Notes: generated by a model from the letters alone, not told the origin. Positions 8,987 through 17,378 are shown, numbered from the stretch's first letter. The stretch is 64,000 nucleotides of DNA from an uncultured Celeribacter sp. (GCF_963676475.1 NZ_OY781106.1:2418001-2482000), one strand, 5' to 3'. Numbers and translations are program-made.

Positions 8987-10573
8987 GATACTGTTGAAAA
9001 AGTCGGAGTGTTTTGGAGAATTTTCACGCCGTTGGAGACACAGCAGCCGTTTGGTTCCGGCTTTTGCCGGTTGGTTTGCCGGAGACCGGCCCTTTTGACC
9101 GTTCAGATTATGCGCTGACCTCCTTTTGAACGCACTGCGGGCGGAGCTTGGCGAGTTTTCGGAGGTTCTGGGCGATGGCGGCGAGGAGGAATTCGTCCTT
9201 GGCTCCGTTTGGTCCTCGAAGCCTGAGCCGCGTGAGGTTCAGTATGCGTTTGAGATGGGCAAACAGCATCTCGACCTTTTTCCTTTTGTCCCGCGAGACC
9301 TTGTAGGCTTTTGTCTTCCGGCATTCGCGGGCGAACTCGCGTGCTTCCTCGTGCGGCTCTCGGGTTACGTATCGCGCTTCGGCTTTCGGACAACAGATGT
9401 CCTTGGAGGGGCAAACCTGACAGGTGGCCTTCAGGGCGCGGTATTTCTTTCTGCCTCCGGTAGCCTGACCTCGGTTTGGATCGGAATAGTTGCGTCTGAA
9501 CTGTTTCAGCGCCTGGCCCTCGGGACAGATATACTGGTCATTCTTCTCGTCCCATTCAAAGTCTGATCGAGACCACGTGCCGTCTGTCCGTTCAGACTTA
9601 TCAATGACAGGAATGAAAGGAATAATGCCGCGCTGTTCAACCAACCAGCCGAGGTTTTCGGCATTACCATAGGCGGTATCTGCCGCAATCCAATCGGGGC
9701 GTATTCCGAACCGCTTCTCAGTCCTGTCCAGCATCGTGCGCGATGCGCCCACCTCAGCCTGACGGATCGCACGAGTTGCCTCAACATCCATGATCACCGA
9801 GCTTTTGGTGTCGATCAGGTAGTTGGTGGCATAGGCGAAATACGGGCGGCTTTCATCCGCGCGGGTCCATTGTGCCGCAGGATCGGACTTGGCGACGAAC
9901 TTCGGCTGGACCGGGGAGGCAGCTCCGAAGGCAGCGTTGTCGAGGGTTTCGAGATATTCTTGCGCAGCTCTGTTGCCTGCCTTGCGCGCGACATCTGCGT
10001 TCCAATCGCCTGCGGCAATCGACCGGGTCTTGTTCGCGTCTGCAGGGATTAGACTGGCATCGACAGCAAAGCCGTCGCCCGAAACCAGATCCTCCCTCAG
10101 GCAGCGCTCGACGGTCGCCTCGAACACCTGCCGAAGAAGGTCGCTGTCGCGGAATTTGCCGTGGCGATAGCGGGAGAAGGTCGAGTGATCCGGAACCTTG
10201 CCTTCGAGACCGAGACGACAGAACCAGCGGTAGGCCAGGTTCAGATGGACCTCATCGCAAAGTCGGCGCTCGGAACGGATCCCCATGACATAGCCGATGA
10301 CCAGCATTCGGATGATCAGCTCCGGGTCGATCGAAGGACGCCCAAGGGAGCTGTAGAACGGGCGTAGAGCCTCTCGCATTCCATCCATGTCGAGGAAGCG
10401 ATCAACCTCGCGGAGCATGTGCGCCGCAGGCACGTGCCGCTCCAGATCGAAGTAATAGAACAGCTGTGCCGGTGCCGTTTGGGTGCCCATCATGGCGAAA
10501 TCCTCCAATTCCCTCATAGTTGAGTGAAGCAAACGACTTGCTGCGCCGCAACAAAGACTTTTTCAACAGCATC
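8987..10573 (-). mobile_element. IS1182-type insertion sequence
   Basis: Ends are defined by inverted repeats: the left end reads GATACTGTTGAAAAAGTC from 8987, and the right end is its complement with one mismatch, finishing CAACAGCATC at 10573. Both ends are flanked by the direct repeat GGCG (8983-8986 and 10574-10577), which looks like a 4-bp target duplication. The single transposase gene is on the minus strand. The element is ~1.59 kb, normal for the family, and looks intact. Confidence 0.85.
9108..10493 (-). CDS. IS1182-family transposase
   Basis: 461 residues. The start is at the first of two adjacent ATGs behind GGAGG; longer starts up to 10532 exist. Family features are the N-terminal LFYYFDLERHVPAAHMLR segment, a DDE transposase core (GDGFAVDASLIPADAN with the first Asp; WIAADTAYGNAENL with the second; a C-terminal KKVEMLFAHLKRILNLTRLRLRG helix with the Glu), and a Cys-rich insert (CPEG, CQVCPSKDICCP). 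It catalyses cut-and-paste movement of its element. The frame is intact and the terminal repeats are present, so it may be active. Confidence 0.92.
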   Translation of the reverse strand: MMGTQTAPAQLFYYFDLERHVPAAHMLREVDRFLDMDGMREALRPFYSSLGRPSIDPELIIRMLVIGYVMGIRSERRLCDEVHLNLAYRWFCRLGLEGKVPDHSTFSRYRHGKFRDSDLLRQVFEATVERCLREDLVSGDGFAVDASLIPADANKTRSIAAGDWNADVARKAGNRAAQEYLETLDNAAFGAASPVQPKFVAKSDPAAQWTRADESRPYFAYATNYLIDTKSSVIMDVEATRAIRQAEVGASRTMLDRTEKRFGIRPDWIAADTAYGNAENLGWLVEQRGIIPFIPVIDKSERTDGTWSRSDFEWDEKNDQYICPEGQALKQFRRNYSDPNRGQATGGRKKYRALKATCQVCPSKDICCPKAEARYVTREPHEEAREFARECRKTKAYKVSRDKRKKVEMLFAHLKRILNLTRLRLRGPNGAKDEFLLAAIAQNLRKLAKLRPQCVQKEVSA

Positions 10574-10721
10574 GGCGGAGAGGGGACCTTAGCTGCAGGT
10601 GCAAAATCGAAGGCACTGGCAAAGCAAGCGGACATTCACCATGAGCCGATCTGGGTATTTGGTGTTTGCAGAAGCGAAATGGATGCCTATCATTTGCTGA
10701 TCGAAAAGCCGAAGGGCAGAG

Positions 10722-11032
10722 GCTCTGTTGCGCAAACGGGTCGCGATTGCGCGCGCCTTCCTGTCGAATGCGCCGGTCTTGGTCATGGATGAGGCGACGT
10801 CTTCGCTCGATTCCAAGGCCGAGGCGCTGGTGGCTCGAGCCGCAGAGCGGCTCATGGAGGGGTGGGTACAACGCTGGTGATCGCGCACCGTTTGGCCACG
10901 GTCGAGCGGATGGACCGCATCCTCGTGTTTGATCGCGGGCGGATTGTCGAAGACGGCACTCCGGCGGAGCTTATGACGCGCCAAGACGGTCTCTACCACA
11001 CCCTGCGCGCCCGGCAAGCTTTGGTGGCATAA
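10722..11032 (+). pseudogene. ABC transporter ATPase C-terminal remnant (frameshifted)
   Basis: Two overlapping frames together encode the end of an exporter-type ABC ATPase: RVAIARAFLSNAPVLVMDEATSSLDSKAE (Walker B and D-loop) up to RLMEG, then, after a frame change near 10860, TLVIAHRLATVERMD with the H-loop, and RGRIVEDGTPAEL. No signature LSGGQ, Walker A or membrane domain is found upstream. The remnant begins ~150 bp from the right end of the IS1182 element. It is a decayed gene, and the frameshift is directly visible. Confidence 0.8.
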
Positions 11033-11040
11033 GGCGGCGC

Positions 11041-11062
11041 GCCCGGGTGATCACCTCGGGCG
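11041..11062 (+). terminator. Hairpin after the ABC remnant
   Basis: GCCCGGGTGATCACCTCGGGC forms a nearly self-complementary stem directly after the pseudogene stop. There is no clear T-run, so it is at best a weak terminator. Confidence 0.35.
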
Positions 11063-11147
11063 GGCCACTCTTTGCGGCGTTGGGTTTGTCAGATCGACGA
11101 TTTTACTGCGATAACCACAGTCAGGACTGACCCGAGAGGGTCCGGGC

Positions 11148-11687
11148 TCATTCGGCGACGCGGCTCTCCCATTCCCGGCGCAGCAGAGCGTATTGCATGG
11201 TATTCTCATAGATCGGCTGTCCGGCATCGTCCGTCCGAAAGGAGACGTAGTCGAGAAACAGCCCCTCCCTGCGCATGCCCAGCCGCTCGCAAAGCCTTTG
11301 CGATGGATGGTTGTGGTCCTCCACATAGGCGTAGAGACGGCGCGCGGCTCGGTCGCTAAACAGATGGGCGAAGAGCGCGCGGGCCGCTTCAAGCGCATAG
11401 CCTTGCCCCGAATATGCCGGATCGAAGTTCCACCCGACCGCGACTGTATCCTCCTCGACATGCGCAAACAGATCGCCGATCAGCTGATCGTTCTCCTTCA
11501 GGCAGACGGCGATCTGCTCATCATCTTCGCTGCGCTTGGCGGCCTCGGCGATGGCAGCCTCCCTGTCGCGAAGCGTCAGCGACAGGAAGCAACTTGCGAC
11601 GGGCGACTTCAGATAGGCGAACAGCCGATCCGCGTCGTCGCGGCGAAAGTTCCTGAGAATAAGGCGGTCCGTTTCAATCGGGGTCAT
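11148..11687 (-). CDS. GNAT family N-acetyltransferase (RimJ/RimL type)
   Basis: 179 residues beginning with the typical IETDRLILRNFRRDDADRLFAY start of RimJ/RimL-like GNATs. The acetyl-CoA binding region reads FDPAYSGQGYALEAARALFAH (R/Q-x-x-G-x-A variant), and the end carries NHPSQRLCERLGMRREG, the usual C-terminal motif. Such enzymes acetylate protein N-termini, ribosomal proteins or antibiotics; the substrate is not predictable here. It lies 31 bp downstream of the MFS exporter gene on the same strand and may form a resistance operon with it. Confidence 0.9.
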   Translation of the reverse strand: MTPIETDRLILRNFRRDDADRLFAYLKSPVASCFLSLTLRDREAAIAEAAKRSEDDEQIAVCLKENDQLIGDLFAHVEEDTVAVGWNFDPAYSGQGYALEAARALFAHLFSDRAARRLYAYVEDHNHPSQRLCERLGMRREGLFLDYVSFRTDDAGQPIYENTMQYALLRREWESRVAE

Positions 11688-11718
11688 AAGCTCGGGCTTT
11701 CGGTTGGGGCGCGCAGGA

Positions 11719-13242
11719 TCAATGATCTGTAGCGCGGCGGGTGTGGCGCGGGTCTGAAAGCGCGATGAAGACCACCACGGCCAAGGCCATGATCACGGCC
11801 GCCGCGAGTGTCAGCAGATCGGTATGGGTCTGACGGAACGCAGTCTTGCCTGCCAAGATCAGCGCGGCGCCGTGATCGTCGGGCAGCCCTGCGGCGACAA
11901 GATAGGTGTCTCCTATGCTGCGCGCGGCCTTGGCGGCCAGTTCGGGGGAAAGGGTTGCGGGCAGCTGGATCGCGCGGGAAAAGGTACTGGCCATGAAAAC
12001 GCCGAAGAACGTGATGCCAAGACCTGTCCCCAGCTCATATCCCGTGGCCTCAAGCGAGCCTGCCGCGCCGCCATTCTCGGCCTCCACCGCGCCCATGATC
12101 GCAATCGAGGAGGCTGTCAGCCCGATGCTGAGGGTCAGCCCCAGCATCGCTAAGGCCAGCGGCACATGCGGGCCCGGATCGTGGAAATCCTGCCGCGCCA
12201 AGAAAAACAGAGTGAATGCGGCGATCGCCAAGGAGAGGCTCGCCACGCGGCGCAAACCGAACCGGTTGGAGAGCCAGCCTGCAATCGGGCCACCAACGCC
12301 CGCGGCCGCCATGATCGGGATCATGAACAGGCCGGCCTGCAGCGGCGTCTTGGCCAGAACATATTGCAACTCCTGCGCCAAGGTCAGCTCAACACCGGCC
12401 AACGCCCCCGAGGCGACCAGCGCCATCAGCAGGCCCGCAACGATGGCCGGATGCGACAACAGCGATAGGTCCAGCATCGGCTCGTCCGCGTGCAACTGCT
12501 TGCGCACGAAAAGCGCCAGCACCGCCGCGCCAAACCCGGTCACCCCGGCGATAACCGGCAGCGGGTGCTTGCCCCCGAAACCTGCCTTGATGCCATAGAC
12601 GACAGCGATCAAGCCGATGATCAGCAGCAGCGCCTGACCGATGGGCCAAGGTCCGGGCGTGGTTCGCTCGGCGCGCGGCAGCAGCAGAAAGCAGGCCGGC
12701 GCCACGATCAGCATCACCGGCACATTGATCAGAAAGACCGACCCCCACCAGAAATGCTCCAGCAGCGCGCCGCCAATCAGCGGTCCGACCGCCGCCCCCG
12801 CCGCACCGACCGTGCCCCAAAGGCCAAGGGCCATGGCGCGTTCGCTTGGGTCGTCGAAGGTCTTGCGGATCAGGCCGAGGACGCAGGGCAATATCATCGC
12901 CCCTCCAAGCGCCAAGACCACGCGGGCTGCGATCAGCTGGGTCGCATCTTGAGAAAATGCGGCACCGACAGAGGCTACGGCAAAGACACTCAAGCCCGTC
13001 AACAGGATTCGGCGGTTGCCGACCCGGTCCGACAGCGCGCCCATCGGCACCAGCAAACCCGCCATCAGCAAGGGGTAGATGTCGATGATCCACAGAACCT
13101 CGGTCGCCGATGCGTTCAGTGCCTGCGTCAGACGTGGCACCGCGACATGCAGGATGGTCATATCCAGCACCACCGGCAAAAAGGCCAGCATCACCGCGAG
13201 CAAAACGAGCCAGCGCTGGGGATCGGGGCGTGGGGCTGACAT
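11719..13242 (-). CDS. MFS drug exporter, 14-TM DHA2 family
   Basis: 507 residues with ~14 hydrophobic segments. The N-terminus has LDMTILHVAVPRLTQAL (motif D1 of the DHA2 family) and GALSDRVGNRR (motif A between TM2 and TM3); TM5 shows the motif C-like GTVGAAGAAVGPLIGG. This resembles QacA/SmvA-type proton-driven exporters of cationic drugs and biocides. It diverges from a TetR regulator across a 79-bp gap that holds a palindromic operator, the classical layout of a repressed efflux pump. The protein is full length. Confidence 0.92.
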   Translation of the reverse strand: MSAPRPDPQRWLVLLAVMLAFLPVVLDMTILHVAVPRLTQALNASATEVLWIIDIYPLLMAGLLVPMGALSDRVGNRRILLTGLSVFAVASVGAAFSQDATQLIAARVVLALGGAMILPCVLGLIRKTFDDPSERAMALGLWGTVGAAGAAVGPLIGGALLEHFWWGSVFLINVPVMLIVAPACFLLLPRAERTTPGPWPIGQALLLIIGLIAVVYGIKAGFGGKHPLPVIAGVTGFGAAVLALFVRKQLHADEPMLDLSLLSHPAIVAGLLMALVASGALAGVELTLAQELQYVLAKTPLQAGLFMIPIMAAAGVGGPIAGWLSNRFGLRRVASLSLAIAAFTLFFLARQDFHDPGPHVPLALAMLGLTLSIGLTASSIAIMGAVEAENGGAAGSLEATGYELGTGLGITFFGVFMASTFSRAIQLPATLSPELAAKAARSIGDTYLVAAGLPDDHGAALILAGKTAFRQTHTDLLTLAAAVIMALAVVVFIALSDPRHTRRATDH

Positions 13243-13282
13243 GGATCACCTGTTGTTTGCGTCGCATGCGTTGATATAAATA

Positions 13283-13292
13283 CATACGTATG
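13283..13292. promoter_or_regulatory. Palindromic operator CATACGTATG between exporter and TetR
   Basis: A perfect 10-bp palindrome, CATACGTATG, lies midway in the divergent intergenic region, next to a TATAAAT-like element (13275-13281). TetR repressors usually bind such palindromes to control both genes. Confidence 0.6.
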
Positions 13293-13321
13293 GATTGCAA
13301 TATGCCAGAAGGAAGAGGGAA

Positions 13322-13870
13322 ATGGGCCGAACACCGATCATCTCGCGCGATGGGTTGCTGGATGTGGCAGAGGAGATCGTGCGCAGCCGCGGCGGCAGTG
13401 CTTTGACCATCGGCGCGTTGGCACAGGCGGCGGGCGTCTCGAAAGGCGGGGTGCAATACTCCTTTGCCAGCAAGGACGCGATAATTCGCGGCCTAATAGA
13501 GCGCTGGACCAGCCAGTTCGATGCGCTTCTGGGCGATGATCCTGATGCGGATCCCGTCAGTTTCGTCCTCCGCTACATCACCGCGACCCGCGCCTCGCAT
13601 GCGGCGATGAACGCAAAAATGGCCGCTCTGCTGGTCAGCTATCTCGAGGACCCCGCAAATCTTCAGGAAACCCGCGACTGGTATCGCGGCATCTTCACGC
13701 GCCTCTCCGGGACCGGACCGAAGGCCCGCGCCGCACGGGTCGCCTTTCTGGCGGTCGAGGGGCTGTTCCTGATGCGGATCAACGGCATCGATGCGGATGG
13801 GAACTGGACGGGACTTCTGGATGATGTCGAAGCGGTCTTACGCGGATTGGCGGAAACGGAAATCGACTGA
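13322..13870 (+). CDS. TetR-family transcriptional regulator
   Basis: 182 residues from the ATG preceded by GGAAGAGGGAA. The N-terminal helix-turn-helix (LDVAEEIVRSRGGSALTIGALAQAAGVSKGGVQYSFASKDAII) is typical. The C-terminal ligand domain (QFDALLGDDPDADPV, then ARAARVAFLAVEGLFLMRI) resembles the TetR_C group found with QacA/SmvA-type pumps. It probably represses the divergent MFS exporter and itself. Confidence 0.92.
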   Translation: MGRTPIISRDGLLDVAEEIVRSRGGSALTIGALAQAAGVSKGGVQYSFASKDAIIRGLIERWTSQFDALLGDDPDADPVSFVLRYITATRASHAAMNAKMAALLVSYLEDPANLQETRDWYRGIFTRLSGTGPKARAARVAFLAVEGLFLMRINGIDADGNWTGLLDDVEAVLRGLAETEID

Positions 13871-14094
13871 ACGCATCGCGCAGGATTGCCCAGGCAAATG
13901 AACTGCTACGATTGCTGGCGCAGCTTCGCCTTTCCAGCCCGTCTTGGTCTGTTCAGCGATCATGTGAGCCGCAAGGCAGAACATGTAGCGAACGGAGCAG
14001 ACCGCGCGTCTCACAATGCTGTGTGGGCGAGCTATTAAGGAAGTGGGGAACGGCGTTTTCCAGAGCTGAAATTGTTCTTTGAAGCAAAAACTTT

Positions 14095-14328
14095 CGCACG
14101 GACAAAGTCGGTGCGTGTTGCAATGTCGGCGCGCGGCAGCTCCGTGATTTAGTATCCGAGGGCAGAGTACGTCTCACGCATGACAGCTCAGGGCGCTTCG
14201 GCCTCTGCGCCGATCTGCTTACGTTCCGTGTCCTGTGTGAAGATCTCGTCCCAGTAGACGCGGGTGTTGTAACGGGCTGCCTTGGCTGTTTCGGCGACGT
14301 GGTGCGGCACGGAGAGGCCGCAAAGGGT
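14095..14328 (-). pseudogene. Remnant of a P-loop kinase-like ATPase gene (relative of 52685-53224)
   Basis: The minus strand is closely similar at DNA level to the 3' half of the ATPase gene at 52964-53209; for example, GACGAGATCTTCACACAGGA is shared, as are the AKAARYN and QDTERKQ encoding blocks. Compared with the intact copy it lacks ~12 bp (the FLAP codons) and carries two in-frame stop codons, TGA for TGT (~14189) and TAA for an AAA/TAC region (~14155). The N-terminal half with the P-loop is absent, replaced by IS110 transposase sequence. It is a degraded second copy. Confidence 0.85.
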
Positions 14329-14661
14329 CTTCGCCTCCACAAACCGCATCGTTGGGCGTGTCACGGCCTCGCAAATGGCCTCCGCATCAGCGGTATCGGA
14401 CTTGCCGCGTTTGACGTAGGGCTTAATATAGACTGGCGGGATCGGCTTGACGTCATGGCCGCGCTTGAGAAGTTCCCGTGCCCAGTAGTGGCTTGTGCTA
14501 CAGGCCTCCATCCCAATGAGGCATGGCTCAAGGCGTTCAAAAAACGCCAGCACCTGAGACCGCCGGAGGGCGCGATTGAACGCAACCTCGCCGCAGTCGG
14601 TGGCACCGTGAACCTGAAAAATGTTCTTCGCGAGATCAAGGCCGACTGTTGTAACTTGCAT
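14329..14661 (-). pseudogene. IS110-family transposase, N-terminal half only
   Basis: The ~111 codons from 14661 encode the IS110 RuvC-like (DEDD) domain: VGLDLAKNIFQVHG with the first Asp, IGMEACSTSHYWAREL with the Glu, and KSDTADAEAICEAV with the Asp pair, then MRFVEAK. The frame then runs without break into the ATPase remnant, giving a 157-codon chimeric frame to 14188. The C-terminal serine domain of IS110 transposases is missing, so the element cannot move by itself. Upstream, 14662-14760 looks like an IS110 left-end flank. Confidence 0.88.
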
Positions 14662-14800
14662 TGGGAGGCTCCTCTCCTGAGCAGTTTATGACAACCGCAC
14701 TATGGCGCATTGCGACGCCGGTAGGTGCAGGAGCCATCCCCCCATCTGCACCAGAGACATTCGTCCCCGGATTTTGCTGCGCCAGCCCACGAACGGTCGC

Positions 14801-14855
14801 TTCGGGGAAGCTGCACCGTGGCGTTGGCATGCTCTCGACCGTCGGCTCTGGGCCG
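14801..14855 (+). repeat. Diverged ~55-bp repeat, copy A
   Basis: It shares the block TTCGGGGAAGCTGCACCGT and the end GTGGGCCG/CTGGGCCG with 16493-16548. Both copies sit near mobile-element sequences. Confidence 0.5.
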
Positions 14856-15054
14856 TCTCTGCCGGGCAGACCCACTCGCCAGGATGTCCAGCACGCTGCG
14901 CCGCCGCAAGTCGGCTTCGAGCCCAAATACGCCATTCAAGCCTAAAGCGCCCGGCCTTTAACCTGAGACAGGGATAAGGCCGGACGCAGCGCACCACGTC
15001 AACGTTTCGCGCGTCCAGCCCAAAATCCATGATTCAGGTTTTTGGCTGGACGCT

Positions 15055-15086
15055 TCAATAAAATCGAGCGACCGGGGCCGCTCGAT
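15055..15086 (-). terminator. Rho-independent terminator for the methyltransferase gene
   Basis: On the minus strand, the stem ATCGAGCG...CGCTCGAT (15063-15086) is followed by TTTTATTG, 19 bp after the methyltransferase stop. Confidence 0.8.
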
Positions 15087-15104
15087 CCTACTCTATCCCC
15101 AAGG

Positions 15105-15851
15105 CTATCGGGCCATCAGCGCGAACACGCCCCAACCCACATATTCACGTGTGTACGCGGCGTACCGTGTGGGTTCTGAAGACAGATGTGTCCGGACCTC
15201 AGGCGCGAAGTCATCATCGGGGTTTTCCTCCAGCCAATGGCGCATGGTGAGCCATTTCGCCGCCTCGTACCTATCCCAGCCTTCCCGATCCGCCAGAACC
15301 ATTTCAACGACATCGTAACCAAGATCTCCGAAGGAGCCGATCAGTTTCGGAAGCATCAGAAAATCCGATATCGAACCGGCGCCACATCCCTTAACGACCT
15401 CATCGCTCGGGGGGGTCTTAAGCCAGTATGGCTCGCCGATGAGAATGATCCCATTAGGAAGAAGGCTCTTGGCCAGAAGCTCGATGGCACCGGCAACGCC
15501 TCCGCCAATCCATGTGGCGCCGACACAGGCGGCTACACCAACCTTTTCATCGGAGATATAGCCAGCAGCGTCATCGTGGATGAAGTTGACCTGATCAGAA
15601 ACGCCGAGAGCTTCGGCGCGGGCTTTCGCTTGCTCGGAAAACAACCGGCTCATATCGATGCCAGTGCCATTGATACCGAAATCGCGCGCCCAGGTACACA
15701 GCATCTCACCTGAGCCACTGCCGAGATCGAGTATGCTGGTGCCCGGCTTCAGCCGCAGCACCCTGCCGAGCGTGTCGTACTTGGCAGGAGTGAAAGGATT
15801 GTGAATGCGGTGTTTGCTTTCAGTGATGTTGAAAATGCGGGGAATATCCAT
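15105..15851 (-). CDS. Class I SAM-dependent methyltransferase
   Basis: 248 residues with motif I ILDLGSGSGEML (~residues 40-51), motif II GTGIDMS, and the later acidic loop VNFIHDDAAGY. The order fits the small-molecule Methyltransf_25/11 group. The rest (IGEPYWLKTPPSDEV, EGWDRYEAAKWLTMRHWLEENPDDDF) resembles uncharacterised methyltransferases of this family, so the substrate is unknown. It lies downstream of the yjhX-like gene on the same strand, with 97 bp between them, and ends at a good terminator. It sits within a mobile-gene-rich zone. Confidence 0.88.
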   Translation of the reverse strand: MDIPRIFNITESKHRIHNPFTPAKYDTLGRVLRLKPGTSILDLGSGSGEMLCTWARDFGINGTGIDMSRLFSEQAKARAEALGVSDQVNFIHDDAAGYISDEKVGVAACVGATWIGGGVAGAIELLAKSLLPNGIILIGEPYWLKTPPSDEVVKGCGAGSISDFLMLPKLIGSFGDLGYDVVEMVLADREGWDRYEAAKWLTMRHWLEENPDDDFAPEVRTHLSSEPTRYAAYTREYVGWGVFALMAR

Positions 15852-15948
15852 TGCTCAGGCTCCGTTGCTTTGGGAATTGATCGTGCCGCAACCGGGGCGC
15901 GTCAGCTGACGACGCGGCCCGGTCACATGCCTGTATTGGCTCAGCATG

Positions 15949-16212
15949 TCAGGCACCTTGGTTGTCGAGTTGAGCGCGAACGGAGAGCCGTCCGCGTTTC
16001 GAGATGCAATAGGGGCTACCAGACCGGGACTCGATCAGGCGCTTCTTCCGCAAGCGGATGAAGACACTCATGGTGCAATCAGACAGCACCGAGCCCTCGC
16101 GCGTAACGCAGATGATCGAGGTTACTTTAGGGCCTTCACCCCGTTCATGGAGAATGCGGCCACCTAGGGCCAGAACGTGCAGCACACGTTGCTCACTTCG
16201 TGAGATATTCAT
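15949..16212 (-). CDS. YjhX/TopAI-family toxin homologue
   Basis: 87 residues from the ATG at 16212 (the frame is open to 16260). Hallmarks of the UPF0386/YjhX family are the start MNISRSEQRVLHVLALGG, the central CVTREGSVLSDC, and the end LRKKRLIESRSGSPYCISKRGRLSVRAQLDN. E. coli YjhX (TopAI) inhibits DNA topoisomerase I and is neutralised by the GNAT protein YjhQ. No YjhQ-like gene is adjacent; the GNAT at 11.1-11.7 kb is distant and RimJ-like. It may be co-transcribed with the downstream methyltransferase. The family match is strong, but the toxin role here is inferred. Confidence 0.88.
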   Translation of the reverse strand: MNISRSEQRVLHVLALGGRILHERGEGPKVTSIICVTREGSVLSDCTMSVFIRLRKKRLIESRSGSPYCISKRGRLSVRAQLDNQGA

Positions 16213-16715
16213 AGATGCCTCGTGGGATAGATGTGAAAAAACACCCCGAGCGCTATGCACTCGGCGGCTCTGAATTCACCCGGCTCTCTGAGATACAGAG
16301 AGCCTTATCTCACAAGCTCTAACATCCAATCCTCATGGGTAGGCCGATGACTGCGCCGTCGACACGAGCCATGCATATAAAGATCATACGCCAGTAAGGC
16401 AACCTGCCAGGCTCTCGACGGAGACGTCAGCTCTGTCCCGCACTGCCGACTTTCAACCACGGATAATGCTGCACGATGCAACCGATGTCCGGTTCGGGGA
16501 AGCTGCACCGTAGCGACAGGCGTGCTGGCCAATGGCAGCTGTGGGCCGGAAGGTGCGCCCTCATTCATTCCGTGCCTGCGAGATGCTGCGCAAGCGTCAT
16601 AAGGCAACTTGGGCTCAAAGCGGACCTCGGAGGTGGTGCGGTATCCTGTGATATGGTGTTCAAGCCAACGTCGGGTTGGCGCTGAGGTGAGGTGTGGTGG
16701 ATCGGAGGAACCATC
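16213..16715 (+). other. 503-bp gene-free stretch between yjhX-like gene and integrase
   Basis: It contains a hairpin GGCTCTCT-GAGATAC-AGAGAGCC at 16282-16304 followed by TTATCT (terminator-like on the plus strand), copy B of the 55-bp repeat, and a CCAAC/GTTGG inverted repeat just before the integrase. I see no protein-like frame. Confidence 0.5.
16493..16548 (+). repeat. Diverged ~55-bp repeat, copy B
   Basis: The partner of 14801-14855, sharing TTCGGGGAAGCTGCACCGT and the terminal GGGCCG with scattered mismatches between. Confidence 0.5.
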
Positions 16716-17348
16716 ATGCAAACACCAAACTTACCAGCCATTCGCGCTCGCCGTCCTGCTTGGAACAAAGGCCGCATTGTCGGGCAGAAACGCCCGCTGC
16801 TGCCCAAACATGTCTGGGCGATCCGCGTCCGTCTTGAGATCGCCGAGAACCATCGTGACCTGGCGCTGTTCAACCTTGCCATCGACAGCAAACTGCGGGG
16901 ATGCGATCTGGTCAAACTAGAGGTGGCTGATGTCTTCGCCGCAGGTCAGGTCAAAGAGAGGGCCTCGATCATTCAAAGCAAGACACAGAAACCTGTCCGT
17001 TTTGAGATCACCGAGGGCACGCGGAACTCGCTTTTCAGGTGGATGGAGGAGCCACTGATGATCGGATCAGAGTATCTTTGGCCTGGGCGCATCCACGAAC
17101 GGCTTCACATTTCGACACGGCAATACGCGCGCTTGGTCCGAGACTGGGTGAAATCGATAGGGCTGGAACCGAGCGCGTATGGAACCCATTCCATGCGACG
17201 GACGAAGGTCGCGCAGATTTACCGCAAGACCGGCAACCTGCGCGCTGTTCAGCTCCTACTCGGCCATACCAAGATGGACAGCACAGTCCGATACCTTGGC
17301 GTCGAACTCGAAGACGCCTTGGCAATCGCAGAGGCAGTCGAAATCTGA
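16716..17348 (+). CDS. Short tyrosine recombinase/integrase
   Basis: 210 residues starting at an ATG behind GGAGGAA. It holds a compact catalytic domain with the full set of expected residues: Arg in SKLRGCDLVKL, Lys in IIQSKTQKPVRFEI, the H-x-x-R box THSMRRTKVAQIY, His in LLGHTKM, and the nucleophile Tyr in VRYLGVELEDAL. The separate N-terminal core-binding domain of phage integrases is very short or missing. Related small integrases are common in alphaproteobacterial accessory regions. The frame is intact. No attachment repeats were found near it, so what it mobilises is unknown. Confidence 0.9.
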   Translation: MQTPNLPAIRARRPAWNKGRIVGQKRPLLPKHVWAIRVRLEIAENHRDLALFNLAIDSKLRGCDLVKLEVADVFAAGQVKERASIIQSKTQKPVRFEITEGTRNSLFRWMEEPLMIGSEYLWPGRIHERLHISTRQYARLVRDWVKSIGLEPSAYGTHSMRRTKVAQIYRKTGNLRAVQLLLGHTKMDSTVRYLGVELEDALAIAEAVEI

Positions 17349-17352
17349 AGGC

Positions 17353-17378
17353 TTGGGCCGTCTTCGCGGACGGCCCAA
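17353..17378 (+). terminator. Hairpin after the integrase gene
   Basis: TTGGGCCGTC...GACGGCCCAA is a perfect 10-bp stem with a 6-base loop, starting 4 bp after the integrase stop. It is not followed by a T-run, so termination is probable but not certain. Confidence 0.55.

Noticed and set aside
10721..10736. GGCTCTGTTGCGCAAA resembling an IS6-family terminal repeat
   Set aside because: No partner end or IS6 transposase is nearby, and the bases fit the start of the ABC remnant's reading frame; probably chance.
11148..11687. GNAT as the missing YjhQ antitoxin for the YjhX homologue
   Set aside because: It is more than 4 kb away, RimJ/RimL-like, and placed with the MFS exporter.
13953..14342. 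129-codon minus-strand frame overlapping the IS110/ATPase chimera
   Set aside because: It is an out-of-frame reading of the same remnants and has no family pattern.
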